In this document: one piece after another, positions 17,604 to 26,473 of the stretch
How positions within the stretch are numbered: the stretch's first letter is position 1
Layout: each line of letters begins with the position of its first letter
Source of the DNA: Aquimarina atlantica
GTDB taxonomy: Bacteria > Bacteroidota > Bacteroidia > Flavobacteriales > Flavobacteriaceae
Assembly (NCBI RefSeq): GCF_000626715.1
Contig: NZ_AQRA01000006.1
Span: 434,001-498,000 of the forward strand
Direction of reading: 5' to 3'
Length of the DNA stretch: 64,000 bases
The notes under the pieces: generated by a model
Database searches by the model: none
What the model was told of the DNA's origin: nothing
What the model saw: only the letters and a program-made list of their open reading frames with translations
Position numbers and translations under genes: made by a program

Positions 17604-18173
17604 TTATAAAGTTTTATACGAGTTCACTAGCCTAGATTTAGCTCGGCTTAGTCTCATTTTTACAGCACTGCTGCCAATATTAAGAGCTTTTTCAATGTCT
17701 TTTATAGATAGATCATCCTGATATTTCATCATTAAAATGATTTTGTCATCGGGTTCAATTTTTTTTAATGCCATTGCTAGTTTTTTAGATTTTAATTTCA
17801 TCATATCTTCATCATCTATTTCTTCTGATGGGTAATCAATAACAATATCATCGATAGATACGATTTTTTCTTTTTTCTTTTTTTGAACCCTTTGTACATA
17901 ATTCACACAGAAATTATATGTGAATGAATACAACCAGGTAGAAAACTTAGAATTTCCTTTAAATGTTTTTAGCTTAGCGAATAAAAGAACAAAAATGTCG
18001 TGTGTTAAGTCTTGTGCCTCTTCATTAGATTTTACAAAACTCAAGCATTTATTATATATAGTTTTTGCATATCTGTCATAAAGAATTGCATATAGCCTGG
18101 TATCCTTACTTTTGGCTATTTTGTAAACAAGCTCTTTATCCTCCAAATTTTCATCCAGTTCTGTCTTCTTCAA
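17604..18173 (-). CDS. ECF-type RNA polymerase sigma factor
   Basis: 189 aa with sigma region 2 (ILYDRYAKTIYNKCLSFVKSNEEAQDLTHDIFVLLFAKL, then GNSKFSTWLYSFTYNFCVNYV for promoter melting and -10 contact) and region 4 (EPDDKIILMMKYQDDLSIKDI, ALNIGSSAVKMRLSRAKSRL helix-turn-helix). Regions 1.1 and 3 are absent. The gene has its own GTGAC-N17-GTCTAAAC promoter, matched by one before a 43-aa membrane peptide gene 1.9 kb away, which points to autoregulation. No anti-sigma membrane protein lies next to it. Confidence 0.93.
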   Translation of the reverse strand: MKKTELDENLEDKELVYKIAKSKDTRLYAILYDRYAKTIYNKCLSFVKSNEEAQDLTHDIFVLLFAKLKTFKGNSKFSTWLYSFTYNFCVNYVQRVQKKKKEKIVSIDDIVIDYPSEEIDDEDMMKLKSKKLAMALKKIEPDDKIILMMKYQDDLSIKDIEKALNIGSSAVKMRLSRAKSRLVNSYKTL

Positions 18174-18207
18174 CCTGTATTTTTATTACATATAATCCCT
18201 CTAAATA

Positions 18208-18237
18208 GTTTAGACACAGTATATCTAAAAAAGTCAC
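18208..18237 (-). promoter_or_regulatory. predicted autoregulated ECF promoter of the sigma gene
   Basis: GTGAC (18237-18233), 17-base spacer, GTCTAAAC (18215-18208) on the minus strand, about 35 bases before the sigma start. The -35 flank AAAAGTGACTTTTTTAGAT is shared with 16348-16377. GTGAC/GTC with 16-17-base spacing resembles ECF-type promoters in general. The rest of the 368-bp divergent region 18174-18541 shows no reading frame; the promoter for the plus-strand TonB gene was not identified. Confidence 0.65.
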
Positions 18238-18541
18238 TTTTAATTTTATTTCAAAGTGATTGCCGTACTCCTAATTATGATTTGTTGTAAAGTGATGTAT
18301 GGTATTAAAATATCCAAAAACACTAATTTTTGGGGTATGAGTGAAGGTTTAAAAGAGTTCAAAAAAACATTTTTGAAACCTTAATTTAAGCAAAAAATAA
18401 AAGTAATAGTATGATTTCTAAAGATTTCTTGTTTTTTGAAACTAATTTTTAAGCAGTTAACAGATGAACTGAGGACTTTCACAGATTAAAATTTTCTAAA
18501 AAAGATAGGCGTATCACTTTTGAACTATCAAAATCGAAAGA

Positions 18542-20869
18542 ATGATACGAACCATAAGTTTTATGCTATTTTTTTTTATAGGGCTCTCAATTATGAGTGG
18601 TCAGGAAATAACAATGTTGAAAGGAACGGTAAGAGATCAAACAACTCAAGAGGTTATTCCTTATGCTACCGTAGCCGTTTATAACAATAAAGGAGAATTG
18701 GTTGATGGTATTTCGACTAATGATGAGGGACAATTTCTACTAGAGACAGACAAAACATTTACATATTTTGAAGTTAGTTTTATTGGTTATAAGACTGCCT
18801 CAGTACAGTTTTCTGAAGTTGGTGATCCAGCCAATATTTCAATCAGTCTAAAATCGGTAGCAAGCACATTAGACGAAATTGTTATCGAGGCCGATCGAAC
18901 TACCACACAGCTTAAAATTGATAGAAAAATTATCGATATAGGAGCAGATATTCAACAATCTGGGACTACAGCCCTCGAAGCTTTTGATCAAATAATAGAT
19001 ATACAGACTGATTTGGGAACTGGCAATATTTCATTAAGAGGTAGTGACAATGTGAAATTATTAATCAATGGGAAACCTTCTTCTTTAGATGCAATAGAGT
19101 TGCTAGAACAAATCCCATCATCTTCTATAAAAACTGTAGAAATTATTACTTCTCCATCAGCAAAATATCAGGCAGATGGATTATCAGGAGTCATTAATGT
19201 GATCTTAAAAAGAAGTGTAAATAAAGGATTTAACCTTAATCTCAATAGTGCAGTAGGAACAAAGCGATATAGTTATGGTATTGATGGAAACTATAACCTA
19301 TCATTTATGAATTTAAGATTTAATGCCTCGCAATCTGGAAGAGAAATGGATAGTAAAGAAACTATTAATCGATCTTTTATAAATGGTGATACTCAAGGTA
19401 TTTTTACACCTCACGATTTTAATGGTAAAATAAAAAGAGGAATAATCGGCTTAGATTTTTTTGTAGATGAACATAATGAATTCTCTCTGGGATTAGATTA
19501 TACCGACGATTATCATAGTTTCTACAACAATTCTCAATATTTTGATGTGACTGATCGTGACGATTTTATATATACCCGTAACTCAGCACATTCACATTTT
19601 ACTTCTGTTTTTAATGCTAATTATCGTAGAGGATTTAATAAAGAAGGACATTTTTTAGAGATTGACTATAATCTTAATAATAATAAAAATGATTATCCAT
19701 CAACTGATTTTGAAGAGAATGTTTTTTTGTTTGATCAAATCATAGAAGAAGATAATACAATTCATGCCATATCATTAGACTATGCATTACCTGTTTCAGA
19801 AAAAATTATAATAGAAACAGGAGCATCCTGGAATAAGAGTGATACAAAAAACCAACAGTTTTTTAGACCAAATAATACAGTACCTACATTAGATACATTT
19901 AATTATGAAGAAGAACTGTTAGGTATCTATGCACTTACAAAATTTAAGATTCAAAAGTTAGATTGGCAAGCTGGATTGCGGTATGAATATTTCTCGTCGA
20001 AATCCCGAAATACATTAAATCTGTCGACAACAAATCTACATTTTTCTAATCTTTTTCCATCAATACATATTACCTATGCCTTTAGTGAAGATAATACACT
20101 GGGCTTAGGGTATAGCAAACGAATTTCCAGACCTAATTTACATCATATTAATCCATTTCAGCTAGGGAATCCCTTTTTTAGATTTGATGGTAATCCAGAG
20201 CTAAAACCAGAATCGAGTGATAACATTGAACTTAATTACCAAAATAATAAGAGAAAATTGAATTGGTCTGTTGCTACATTTTATCGTTACAGAAAGGATG
20301 TCATTCTTTGGGTAAATGCTATAGAAGATAACAATGTACAAGTAATCTCATTTCAGAATATAGGAATAAATCATTCATTTGGTATTGAGACAACTGCAAA
20401 GTACAAGTTTACTTCGTTTTGGAATGCTATGCTTACCGGAAACTATTATTACACAAAAACAGATCAGAATAACCTGGTTACCTGGGATGAATTATATTCC
20501 TCTAATCTACAAGTAAAGAATACATTTAAAATCACTAAAAAAGTGAGTACCGATATAACATATCGGCATACACCCAAGAGGCAAAATGCCTTTAATTATA
20601 TAGAACCAAGACATAGGGTTGATTGGGCAGTAAGGGCAAAATTTTTGAATAACAAATTAACGGCCAACTTAAGGGTAATAGATGTATTGGATAATAATTT
20701 GATGAAACGAAATACACGTACTCCCGAGTTTAACCAACGTACCGTTTGGAAGTTTCAATCACAAACACTGGGATTTTTATTTAGTCTAAAATATACACTC
20801 TTTAAAAGTGAAGATAGAGCAAGAAATAGAAAAGAACGAGAATATAGGCATAATCATTCTAGCAATTAA
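18542..20869 (+). CDS. outer-membrane beta-barrel/TonB-dependent receptor-like protein
   Basis: 775 aa: signal peptide (ends LSIMSGQE), a carboxypeptidase-regulatory-like domain (LKGTVRDQTTQEVIPYATVAVYN, residues about 27-110), a plug (LRGSDNVKLLINGKPSSL, then VEIITSPSAKYQADGLSGVINVIL) and a barrel of the outer-membrane beta-barrel family type. No TonB-box is evident. The C-terminus ends in a charged RNRKEREYRHNHSSN rather than an aromatic residue, which is unusual. It heads a plus-strand unit with a lipoprotein and a LytS/LytTR pair, suggesting that the two-component system governs this receptor or acts on the same signal. Confidence 0.87.
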   Translation: MIRTISFMLFFFIGLSIMSGQEITMLKGTVRDQTTQEVIPYATVAVYNNKGELVDGISTNDEGQFLLETDKTFTYFEVSFIGYKTASVQFSEVGDPANISISLKSVASTLDEIVIEADRTTTQLKIDRKIIDIGADIQQSGTTALEAFDQIIDIQTDLGTGNISLRGSDNVKLLINGKPSSLDAIELLEQIPSSSIKTVEIITSPSAKYQADGLSGVINVILKRSVNKGFNLNLNSAVGTKRYSYGIDGNYNLSFMNLRFNASQSGREMDSKETINRSFINGDTQGIFTPHDFNGKIKRGIIGLDFFVDEHNEFSLGLDYTDDYHSFYNNSQYFDVTDRDDFIYTRNSAHSHFTSVFNANYRRGFNKEGHFLEIDYNLNNNKNDYPSTDFEENVFLFDQIIEEDNTIHAISLDYALPVSEKIIIETGASWNKSDTKNQQFFRPNNTVPTLDTFNYEEELLGIYALTKFKIQKLDWQAGLRYEYFSSKSRNTLNLSTTNLHFSNLFPSIHITYAFSEDNTLGLGYSKRISRPNLHHINPFQLGNPFFRFDGNPELKPESSDNIELNYQNNKRKLNWSVATFYRYRKDVILWVNAIEDNNVQVISFQNIGINHSFGIETTAKYKFTSFWNAMLTGNYYYTKTDQNNLVTWDELYSSNLQVKNTFKITKKVSTDITYRHTPKRQNAFNYIEPRHRVDWAVRAKFLNNKLTANLRVIDVLDNNLMKRNTRTPEFNQRTVWKFQSQTLGFLFSLKYTLFKSEDRARNRKEREYRHNHSSN

Positions 20870-20896
20870 ACGGTACAACAAATAAAACTATACGTA

Positions 20897-21601
20897 ATGA
20901 AGATAAATTCTTTTTTTTTAACAGTAATATTAATTTTTATTTTAATAATAACAGCTTGTAAACCAGATAATTTTGTTGAAGAAAAAATCTCTTCTCAAGA
21001 ACTTTCAGAATGGGAAACAATAGGAAAAGGTAAAACCTTGATTAAGGATCATGAATTTGTTTTTGAAGAAATTGATAGCTCTGATGGTTTCTTTTTGGTT
21101 AGCCCTAAAAGTTATCGGGGAGATATGGTAATACAATATAAAATAAAGGCGTTGTCAAAAGCATCGGTATTAATTGTATTATTTTCGGCTTCTGATACCA
21201 GCGAAACTATACAGCTAACCTTACCCGAAAATAATGTTACCGCCGAAGATATTTGGGAATGGCGAAGAGAAATGAATCATTATAATCTAACATTTAACAA
21301 TGAATCTCATGGCTATACTCCATTTTTTTACAAAAATATTTCTTCCTTAGAGCGAGGTTTTCACCTCAGTAAACAAGAAAACATAATGAAACCTAATGAA
21401 TGGGTTACCGTCGAAATTGGTAGAAAAGAGAATAAAGTATGGTTTTCTCTTAATGACAGTATTATTTTCGAACGTGTAGATTATAATCCACTTCTGGGAG
21501 GGCATATACTTTTCAGGATAAGTGGTGCTTCTACTCAAGAGGAAACCATTCTTGCAAAGGCATCTATAAAAGATTTGATGATTTATCATCAAGAAAAGTA
21601 A
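20897..21601 (+). CDS. lipoprotein with DUF1961-like jelly-roll domain
   Basis: 234 aa; N-terminal lipoprotein signal with lipobox ITAC near residue 21. The rest is beta-rich with a concanavalin-like look: EWETIGKGKTLIKDHEFVFEE, MVIQYKIKALS, EWVTVEIGRKENKVWFSLND and GHILFRISGAS. This best resembles DUF1961 (YesU-type) proteins, which are associated with polysaccharide use, but the match is by eye. It starts 27 bases after the TonB-barrel stop and so probably is the surface or periplasmic partner of that receptor. Confidence 0.7.
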   Translation: MKINSFFLTVILIFILIITACKPDNFVEEKISSQELSEWETIGKGKTLIKDHEFVFEEIDSSDGFFLVSPKSYRGDMVIQYKIKALSKASVLIVLFSASDTSETIQLTLPENNVTAEDIWEWRREMNHYNLTFNNESHGYTPFFYKNISSLERGFHLSKQENIMKPNEWVTVEIGRKENKVWFSLNDSIIFERVDYNPLLGGHILFRISGASTQEETILAKASIKDLMIYHQEK

Positions 21602-21618
21602 TACCTTAGTAAGGTTTA

Positions 21619-22668
21619 ATGAGAGAACGTGTGAATAATAACGCTATGTATTCAAAACTAAAAAAAGCAGAACCTGTATTGCATCTGCTTTTTTGGGGAA
21701 TGGTACTTTTTTTTCCATATATAAAATATCTGGGAAGAGAAGGAGGGTACCCTATGAGTTTTATGCATGAGTTGGTTGGATTGGTATTCAATATGATACC
21801 AACATATATTATGTATCTGTGGTTCTTTCCTTTAAAAAATAAGAAGAAGTATGTTTTTTGGGTATTGCTTGTTTTTAGTAGTAACGCTTTAATCCACTAT
21901 TATGCAGATAATTTTTTTCATATGGGAGAAGACCATAAAGATCATCAAGATCATCGCTGGAAATATGTAGTTTCTAGCTTCGTGACATATTTCTCCTTTA
22001 GTTTGGCTTTTTTTGCTTTGCATTCTATTAAAAAATTATATGCTAAACAGCATGAATTAGATACTACAAAACAAGAAAAACAACAAGCAGAACTCAGTGC
22101 ACTAAAAGCACAAATAAATCCACACTTCTTATTTAATACTCTAAATAATATTTATGCAAATGCTTTAAAAAAAGACGAAAAAACTCCGGATTTGATTTTA
22201 AAACTATCCAGTAGTTTTAGATATGTATTGCATGAAGGCCAAAAAGAAAAAGTAACTTTATCTCATGAGATTACTCATGTAAGAGATTATATTAGTTTAC
22301 AAGAGGAACGCTTATCTACCAAAATACAAGCCGATTTTTTTGAAGATATTGATAATCCGAAAAGAGAAATAGCTCCATTACTTTTGATTCCGTTTGTAGA
22401 AAACGCTTTTAAGTATACTAGCATCTTAAAAGGAAAAAACCATCAGATAATTATTAAAGCAATATTAAAAAAGGATCAATTCTCTTTTTACTGTGAAAAC
22501 CCATATCATGAAAATAAAAAACCAGAGATTGATGCAAATTGGCAAGAAAGCGGTATTGGGATAAAAAACACTCAAAGGAGATTACAGTTATTATACCCAG
22601 AGCGATATCAATTGCAGATTAAGAAAAAGGATAATGTATTTAAAGTAATACTTACCATCTCATTATGA
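21619..22668 (+). CDS. LytS/YehU-type sensor histidine kinase
   Basis: About 349 aa (possible alternative start at 21646, MYSKLKK). Four membrane segments in the first 150 residues, then the His_kinase (PF06580) signature ALKAQINPHFLFNTLNNIYA with the phospho-accepting His about residue 176, and a GHKL ATPase-like end with LLIPFVENAFKYT (N box) and GIGIKNTQRRLQLLYP (G box). A His- and Asp-rich loop (MGEDHKDHQDHRWK) connects two membrane segments; it could bind metal. Its stop overlaps the start of the response regulator by 4 bases. Confidence 0.92.
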   Translation: MRERVNNNAMYSKLKKAEPVLHLLFWGMVLFFPYIKYLGREGGYPMSFMHELVGLVFNMIPTYIMYLWFFPLKNKKKYVFWVLLVFSSNALIHYYADNFFHMGEDHKDHQDHRWKYVVSSFVTYFSFSLAFFALHSIKKLYAKQHELDTTKQEKQQAELSALKAQINPHFLFNTLNNIYANALKKDEKTPDLILKLSSSFRYVLHEGQKEKVTLSHEITHVRDYISLQEERLSTKIQADFFEDIDNPKREIAPLLLIPFVENAFKYTSILKGKNHQIIIKAILKKDQFSFYCENPYHENKKPEIDANWQESGIGIKNTQRRLQLLYPERYQLQIKKKDNVFKVILTISL

Positions 22669-23348
22669 TAAATTGTTTGATTATAGAAGACGAACACGGT
22701 GCGCAAGAAGTGTTGCAAAACTATATTAATAGAACTCCATTTGTGAATTGTTTAGGAGTATATGAAAGTGGATTGGATATTAAGTTTGAAGAATTAAAAA
22801 AGGTAGATTTTATGTTTTTAGACATTCAGCTGCCTGAGTTAAACGGATTATCATTTTTAAAAACACTGATCAACCCTCCAAAAGTAATTGTAACTACTGC
22901 TTATCCTGATTATGCGGTAGATGCTTTTGAAGAAAATGTGTTAGATTATTTGGTAAAACCATTTTCTTATGATCGTTTTTTTAAAGCAATTACTAGAGCT
23001 AGAAATCAAATACAGATTACAAATAACGAAACCGAAAAACAGCTTTTCTTATATGCAGATAAGACCATTTATAAAATTATGATTGGTGATATTTTATATT
23101 TAAAAGCCGAAGTAGATTATGTAAAAGTGGTTACTCAAGAAAAATCTATTTTACTTTTAGACAGTTTACGTAATTGGGAAAAAAAACTATATGACCATAA
23201 TTTTGTAAGAACTCACCGTTCTTTTATTGTAAATTTTGAGAAAATAGAAAAAGTGTCGGGGAATTTGGTGTATATAGCAGATGAAAAAATACCTATCGGA
23301 AAAACATACAAAGAAGAATTCTTAAAAAAGATGAAATATATAAAGTAA
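22665..23348 (+). CDS. LytTR-family response regulator
   Basis: 227 aa. Receiver domain with acidic pair IIEDEHG at the N-terminus, phospho-Asp in VDFMFLDIQLPELNG (about residue 52), TTAYPDYA (Thr switch) and LVKPFSYDRF (Lys). The LytTR DNA-binding domain follows (LKAEVDYVKVVT, FVRTHRSFIVNFEKIE). Partner of the kinase with which it overlaps (ATGA). Likely regulates this operon or the upstream TonB-barrel gene, but no direct repeats of LytTR type were identified with confidence. Confidence 0.94.
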   Translation: MINCLIIEDEHGAQEVLQNYINRTPFVNCLGVYESGLDIKFEELKKVDFMFLDIQLPELNGLSFLKTLINPPKVIVTTAYPDYAVDAFEENVLDYLVKPFSYDRFFKAITRARNQIQITNNETEKQLFLYADKTIYKIMIGDILYLKAEVDYVKVVTQEKSILLLDSLRNWEKKLYDHNFVRTHRSFIVNFEKIEKVSGNLVYIADEKIPIGKTYKEEFLKKMKYIK

Positions 23349-23382
23349 TACTACTGTTTTTATAGGTTAGAAGCTTTAAAAA

Positions 23383-23964
23383 TCAATATTCATTTTTGGC
23401 AACATCTTTTCTAATACGACTTAATGTGCTATCTGTTATTCCTAAATAGGATGCAATATGTTTTAAGGGAGCGTTCATAATAATTTCTGAGTTTGATTGT
23501 AAAAGAGCCTTATATCGTTGTTCTGCTGTTTGATTTATCATCGAAATAGTTCTTTTTTTTGAAGCAATAAATTCTTTAACTAGGATAGCTCTTCCAAAAT
23601 CTCTAAATGCCGGCTTATTATGAAAAAGAGAATTGAGTTGTTGGTATGAAAATCGATATCCTTGGCAATCGGTAATTGCTTGTATATTTACTTGTGAAGG
23701 TACTCTTTGAAAAAAAGAAGTAACCTCAAAAACAATAGAATTTGAAGTGTAAAAATCAGTAGTGACCTCGTTACCTTCGATGTCGTATAGGTAGGTTCGT
23801 AATAGCCCTTTTTCAAAAAAGTAGTAGTCATCACTAATTTTACCTTCTCGAACAATGAACTCTCCTTTGTTTATTTCTTTATATTCAAAAGAGTTGGCTA
23901 TATCTATGGCTTCTGCTTTGGTAATGGGAATAATGTGCTGTATAAATGCTACTAAACTGTTCAT
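23383..23964 (-). CDS. Crp/Fnr-family transcription regulator
   Basis: 193 aa: cyclic-nucleotide-binding-like beta roll (KGEFIVREGKISDDYYFFEKGLLRTYLYD) and a C-terminal winged helix (APLKHIASYLGITDSTLSRIRKDV). No Fnr-type cysteine cluster at the N-terminus, so not an iron-sulfur oxygen sensor; the effector is unknown. Bacteroidota have many such regulators with divergent ligand pockets. It follows a DUF4386 membrane gene on the same strand, 43 bases apart. A similar Crp/DUF4386 pair lies at 54609-56068. Confidence 0.9.
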   Translation of the reverse strand: MNSLVAFIQHIIPITKAEAIDIANSFEYKEINKGEFIVREGKISDDYYFFEKGLLRTYLYDIEGNEVTTDFYTSNSIVFEVTSFFQRVPSQVNIQAITDCQGYRFSYQQLNSLFHNKPAFRDFGRAILVKEFIASKKRTISMINQTAEQRYKALLQSNSEIIMNAPLKHIASYLGITDSTLSRIRKDVAKNEY

Positions 23965-24007
23965 GATATAAAATCATTTAGGATTAAAATTACTATTTAC
24001 TTTAGTT

Positions 24008-24706
24008 TTAATAGTGTTGATTAATTTTTCTAGTATTAACTCCTATTATAACTAACCAAAACATGAATCCCAATTCTGCGATACCTACAACGGCATTTAC
24101 AATTGGATTAATAATAGAACCATAGTTTGGAAAAATAAATATCGTAACAAATTGTATGAGGTAACATACCGATGCTGCAACTAATAAAACCCCCAGGATT
24201 TTGGGAATTACTTTTGATTTATATACTAATAGCCCAAGAGGAAGTAACCATAATCCAAAAAATATCTGAGCAATAAGATAACCAGTACCATGAGCATCTA
24301 GAGAAATCATCATAAGTGCATGCAATTGATCGGGTTTAAAAGCATTGAGATAATTGACATCCCTTAATAATTCTAAAACAGTTGCATGATTAATCATGTT
24401 TAACGCCATCATCGGTACACTAATTAATGCCAGTATTACCATAAGTGAAGCATAATCTTTATTAATATGTTTTAATAATTTGTATAGAGCCAAAGGCACC
24501 AGTAAAAATAGAGTGGAACCTACTACATCACATACAAAACCTATGCTGTATAACGATTTAGAACTAATGATGTTATTGGCTGTGGCAGCTGCATCTCCCC
24601 ATACAATAAGTTTAGAACGAACATACAACTCTGTAAACGCCATAGGAAATGCTGAGATTATATATAATAATCCAGCAATTCTTGCATTTTTTTTCTCAAT
24701 ACTCAT
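24008..24706 (-). CDS. DUF4386 family membrane protein
   Basis: 232 aa with about six transmembrane segments and the family opening ARIAGLLYIISAFPMAFTELYVRSKLIVWGDAAATA. Also typical are FVCDVVGSTLFLLVPLALYKLL and LIAQIFFGLWLLPLGLLVYKS. DUF4386 proteins have no assigned function. Its start overlaps the stop of a 67-aa membrane protein by 4 bases. It precedes a Crp-type regulator and is a paralogue of the product of 54609-55301, with the same partner type there. Confidence 0.88.
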   Translation of the reverse strand: MSIEKKNARIAGLLYIISAFPMAFTELYVRSKLIVWGDAAATANNIISSKSLYSIGFVCDVVGSTLFLLVPLALYKLLKHINKDYASLMVILALISVPMMALNMINHATVLELLRDVNYLNAFKPDQLHALMMISLDAHGTGYLIAQIFFGLWLLPLGLLVYKSKVIPKILGVLLVAASVCYLIQFVTIFIFPNYGSIINPIVNAVVGIAELGFMFWLVIIGVNTRKINQHY

Positions 24707-24906
24707 TTTCTATTTTTTAAGTTTATCACTATAGCTTTTTTTGTTGGCTTCGAATTCAATAAAATTCCTATGCTAAAAAAGGTGCTACTAGTATAGACGC
24801 ATGATATTAATGAATAGTTGCCTTTCTCTATTGCAATCTGCATAAGCAAAGGGCAGAGAACCATTATTGCAAATATTAGAATTGATAGTTTTGTGATTTT
24901 CTTCAA
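24703..24906 (-). CDS. 67-aa two-span membrane protein
   Basis: Short hydrophobic protein with two predicted membrane segments (KLSILIFAIMVLCPLLMQIA and SLISCVYTSSTFFSIGILL) and a basic tail. It ends in ATGA, sharing 4 bases with the start of the DUF4386 gene, a sign of translational coupling that supports it as a true gene. No family recognised. The 54609 DUF4386 paralogue has no such companion. Confidence 0.6.
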   Translation of the reverse strand: MKKITKLSILIFAIMVLCPLLMQIAIEKGNYSLISCVYTSSTFFSIGILLNSKPTKKAIVINLKNRK

Positions 24907-25031
24907 GATTTCTGTTCTAATAATAGATTTATTAAACTATTGATCTTTGATTAGTGACCAATTTCAAACTTATTTTGTTTTAAGTTACTTCTTCTTGACA
25001 AAAGGCAAGAAATCATTAATAAATGTATTAC

Positions 25032-25721
25032 TTATTGTTTTTCAAAACTCTTTATTTCAACCAAAAAAGAGGATATTTTATTTAAAGAAGCATTTGCAGA
25101 TTCGTCGGTAAGTAAAGAGTTTTTACCTAATCGAGTCCAAAAAGTAGAGCTTTGCGCTAGAGCACCATATTTACTTAAGATCCAAAAAGATAATGGAAAC
25201 CATAGTATAGAAAACCCAACATGTATAATAACAACTATAGCCGCTTTTTTCCAAATTTCTGGGATTAACACTAATGGATTCATAGAAAAAAAGACAATCA
25301 TTAATAACCAGAAATATATATTCGACAGAATAAAGATAAATTGATTGTGTCTCAGTCTTTTTAACTTGAGATGTTCGATAATTTTTTGAAGCTTTACAAC
25401 AGGTTCGGTATACTTAATTTTGGACATCGAATTCAGTTGTGCTACATTTTTATAAAATACCACCTTTGATAGCAGTATTAATAGTGCTGCAGGAATAGAA
25501 ATACCAATGTTTTTAAAGTTCATTACCAAAACAATCCAGGTATAAGTGATGACTAATAAATTAAAAATCATATATAAAACACTTTGTGTTTTCATTCGTT
25601 TTACATTAGAATCTATTTTTTTATACTTAGATTCTTTAAATAATTGAATCACTAAATTTTCACCCTCAATTGATGTGTTATAATGATTACCCCATTCTTC
25701 TTGTATGTTCTCTAAATTCAT
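25032..25721 (-). CDS. membrane protein paired with ECF sigma factor
   Basis: 229 aa. A soluble N-terminal stretch of about 50 residues (MNLENIQEEWGNHYNTSIEG...) is followed by four predicted membrane segments in two hairpins. It begins 2 bases after the ECF sigma gene stop. That arrangement, cytosolic helical N-terminus then membrane segments, is what a membrane anti-sigma factor would have, but no zinc anti-sigma motif (HxxxCxxC) is present. Family not recognised; anti-sigma role is an inference from position and topology. Confidence 0.7.
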   Translation of the reverse strand: MNLENIQEEWGNHYNTSIEGENLVIQLFKESKYKKIDSNVKRMKTQSVLYMIFNLLVITYTWIVLVMNFKNIGISIPAALLILLSKVVFYKNVAQLNSMSKIKYTEPVVKLQKIIEHLKLKRLRHNQFIFILSNIYFWLLMIVFFSMNPLVLIPEIWKKAAIVVIIHVGFSILWFPLSFWILSKYGALAQSSTFWTRLGKNSLLTDESANASLNKISSFLVEIKSFEKQ

Positions 25722-25723
25722 TT

Positions 25724-26218
25724 TTAGTTGTTATTAAATTTTTCTTTTAATTGTTTTTTTATCCTTGATATTTTGGTAGCTACATTAGTCGTAGATATAC
25801 CCAGAGTTGTTCCAATTTCCTCATAGCTATATTTTTCTAAATAGAGAAGGATCAATGCTTTGTTTAACTCACTTAGCTGAGCAATAAAATGATAGAGTTG
25901 CTCTATGTTTTCTGTACTATCAGAACTTTGCTTATGTACTGTAGAAATCAAATTTTCATTAAACGTGTCATATTTATTGCTGTGGTAATTGGATTTACGA
26001 TAAAATGATATAGCCACATTTAGAGCTATTCGATACATCCAGGTTGATACTTTATAGGTATCGTCATATTTTGGCCATGCTTTCCATAATTGTATGATTA
26101 TTTCCTGGATAAGATCTTCTCTGTCATTGGTATTCTTACAATATGAATTTGCAACCTTATAAAGAATACCTTTATTACTTCTCAGGATTTTAGTAAATGT
26201 TTCTTCATTCAAAAGCAT
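25724..26218 (-). CDS. ECF-type RNA polymerase sigma factor (second)
   Basis: 164 aa with region 2 (ILYKVANSYCKNTNDREDLIQEIIIQLWKAW, KVSTWMYRIALNVAISFYRK) and region 4 (ELNKALILLYLEKYSYEEIGTTLGISTTNVATKISRIKKQL). It heads a two-gene unit with the four-span membrane protein. A near-perfect palindrome at 26265-26277 lies 46 bases upstream. The GTGAC-N17-GTC promoter of the first ECF gene is not found here, so the two sigma factors probably serve different regulons. Confidence 0.93.
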   Translation of the reverse strand: MLLNEETFTKILRSNKGILYKVANSYCKNTNDREDLIQEIIIQLWKAWPKYDDTYKVSTWMYRIALNVAISFYRKSNYHSNKYDTFNENLISTVHKQSSDSTENIEQLYHFIAQLSELNKALILLYLEKYSYEEIGTTLGISTTNVATKISRIKKQLKEKFNNN

Positions 26219-26264
26219 ATTAATTGTTGTTTACTCTATTATTCGTTTAGAATTATAAAAAATC

Positions 26265-26277
26265 ACAGGTGACCTGT
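26265..26277. promoter_or_regulatory. palindrome ACAGGT-G-ACCTGT upstream of ECF sigma gene
   Basis: A 13-base inverted repeat with a single central base, flanked by A-run and T-run, 46 bases before the sigma start. It could be an operator for a dimeric regulator. Flanking A6 and T6 could also give it terminator-like function in either direction. Confidence 0.4.
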
Positions 26278-26375
26278 TTTTTATGCTTAATTAATATGAT
26301 TATTAGGTGTTTATATACACTAAGATAAGTAAGGTATTGGCTATTTATCTAAGTTTTTAGAAAATACAAATAAAT

Positions 26376-26411
26376 AAATAGGTCCAATCACATTTGTGAT
26401 TGAACCTATTT
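26376..26411 (-). terminator. strong hairpin after the DUF3526 permease operon
   Basis: AAATAGGT/ACCTATTT and CAATCACA/TGTGATTG form a 17-position stem with one mismatch and a very short loop. It lies 62 bases downstream of the permease stop (minus strand) and is followed on that strand by T-rich sequence, so it fits a rho-independent terminator that separates the transporter operon from the sigma gene. Confidence 0.65.
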
Positions 26412-26473
26412 GCCCGAAGGGAAGTTGATTAATAGTATAGAGCCTTTGTATGTATTACTTCTCTATATGTATA

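Noticed and set aside
22035..22100. Possible LytTR binding repeats within the kinase gene
   Set aside because: Only loose AT-rich similarity within coding sequence; not distinguishable from background.
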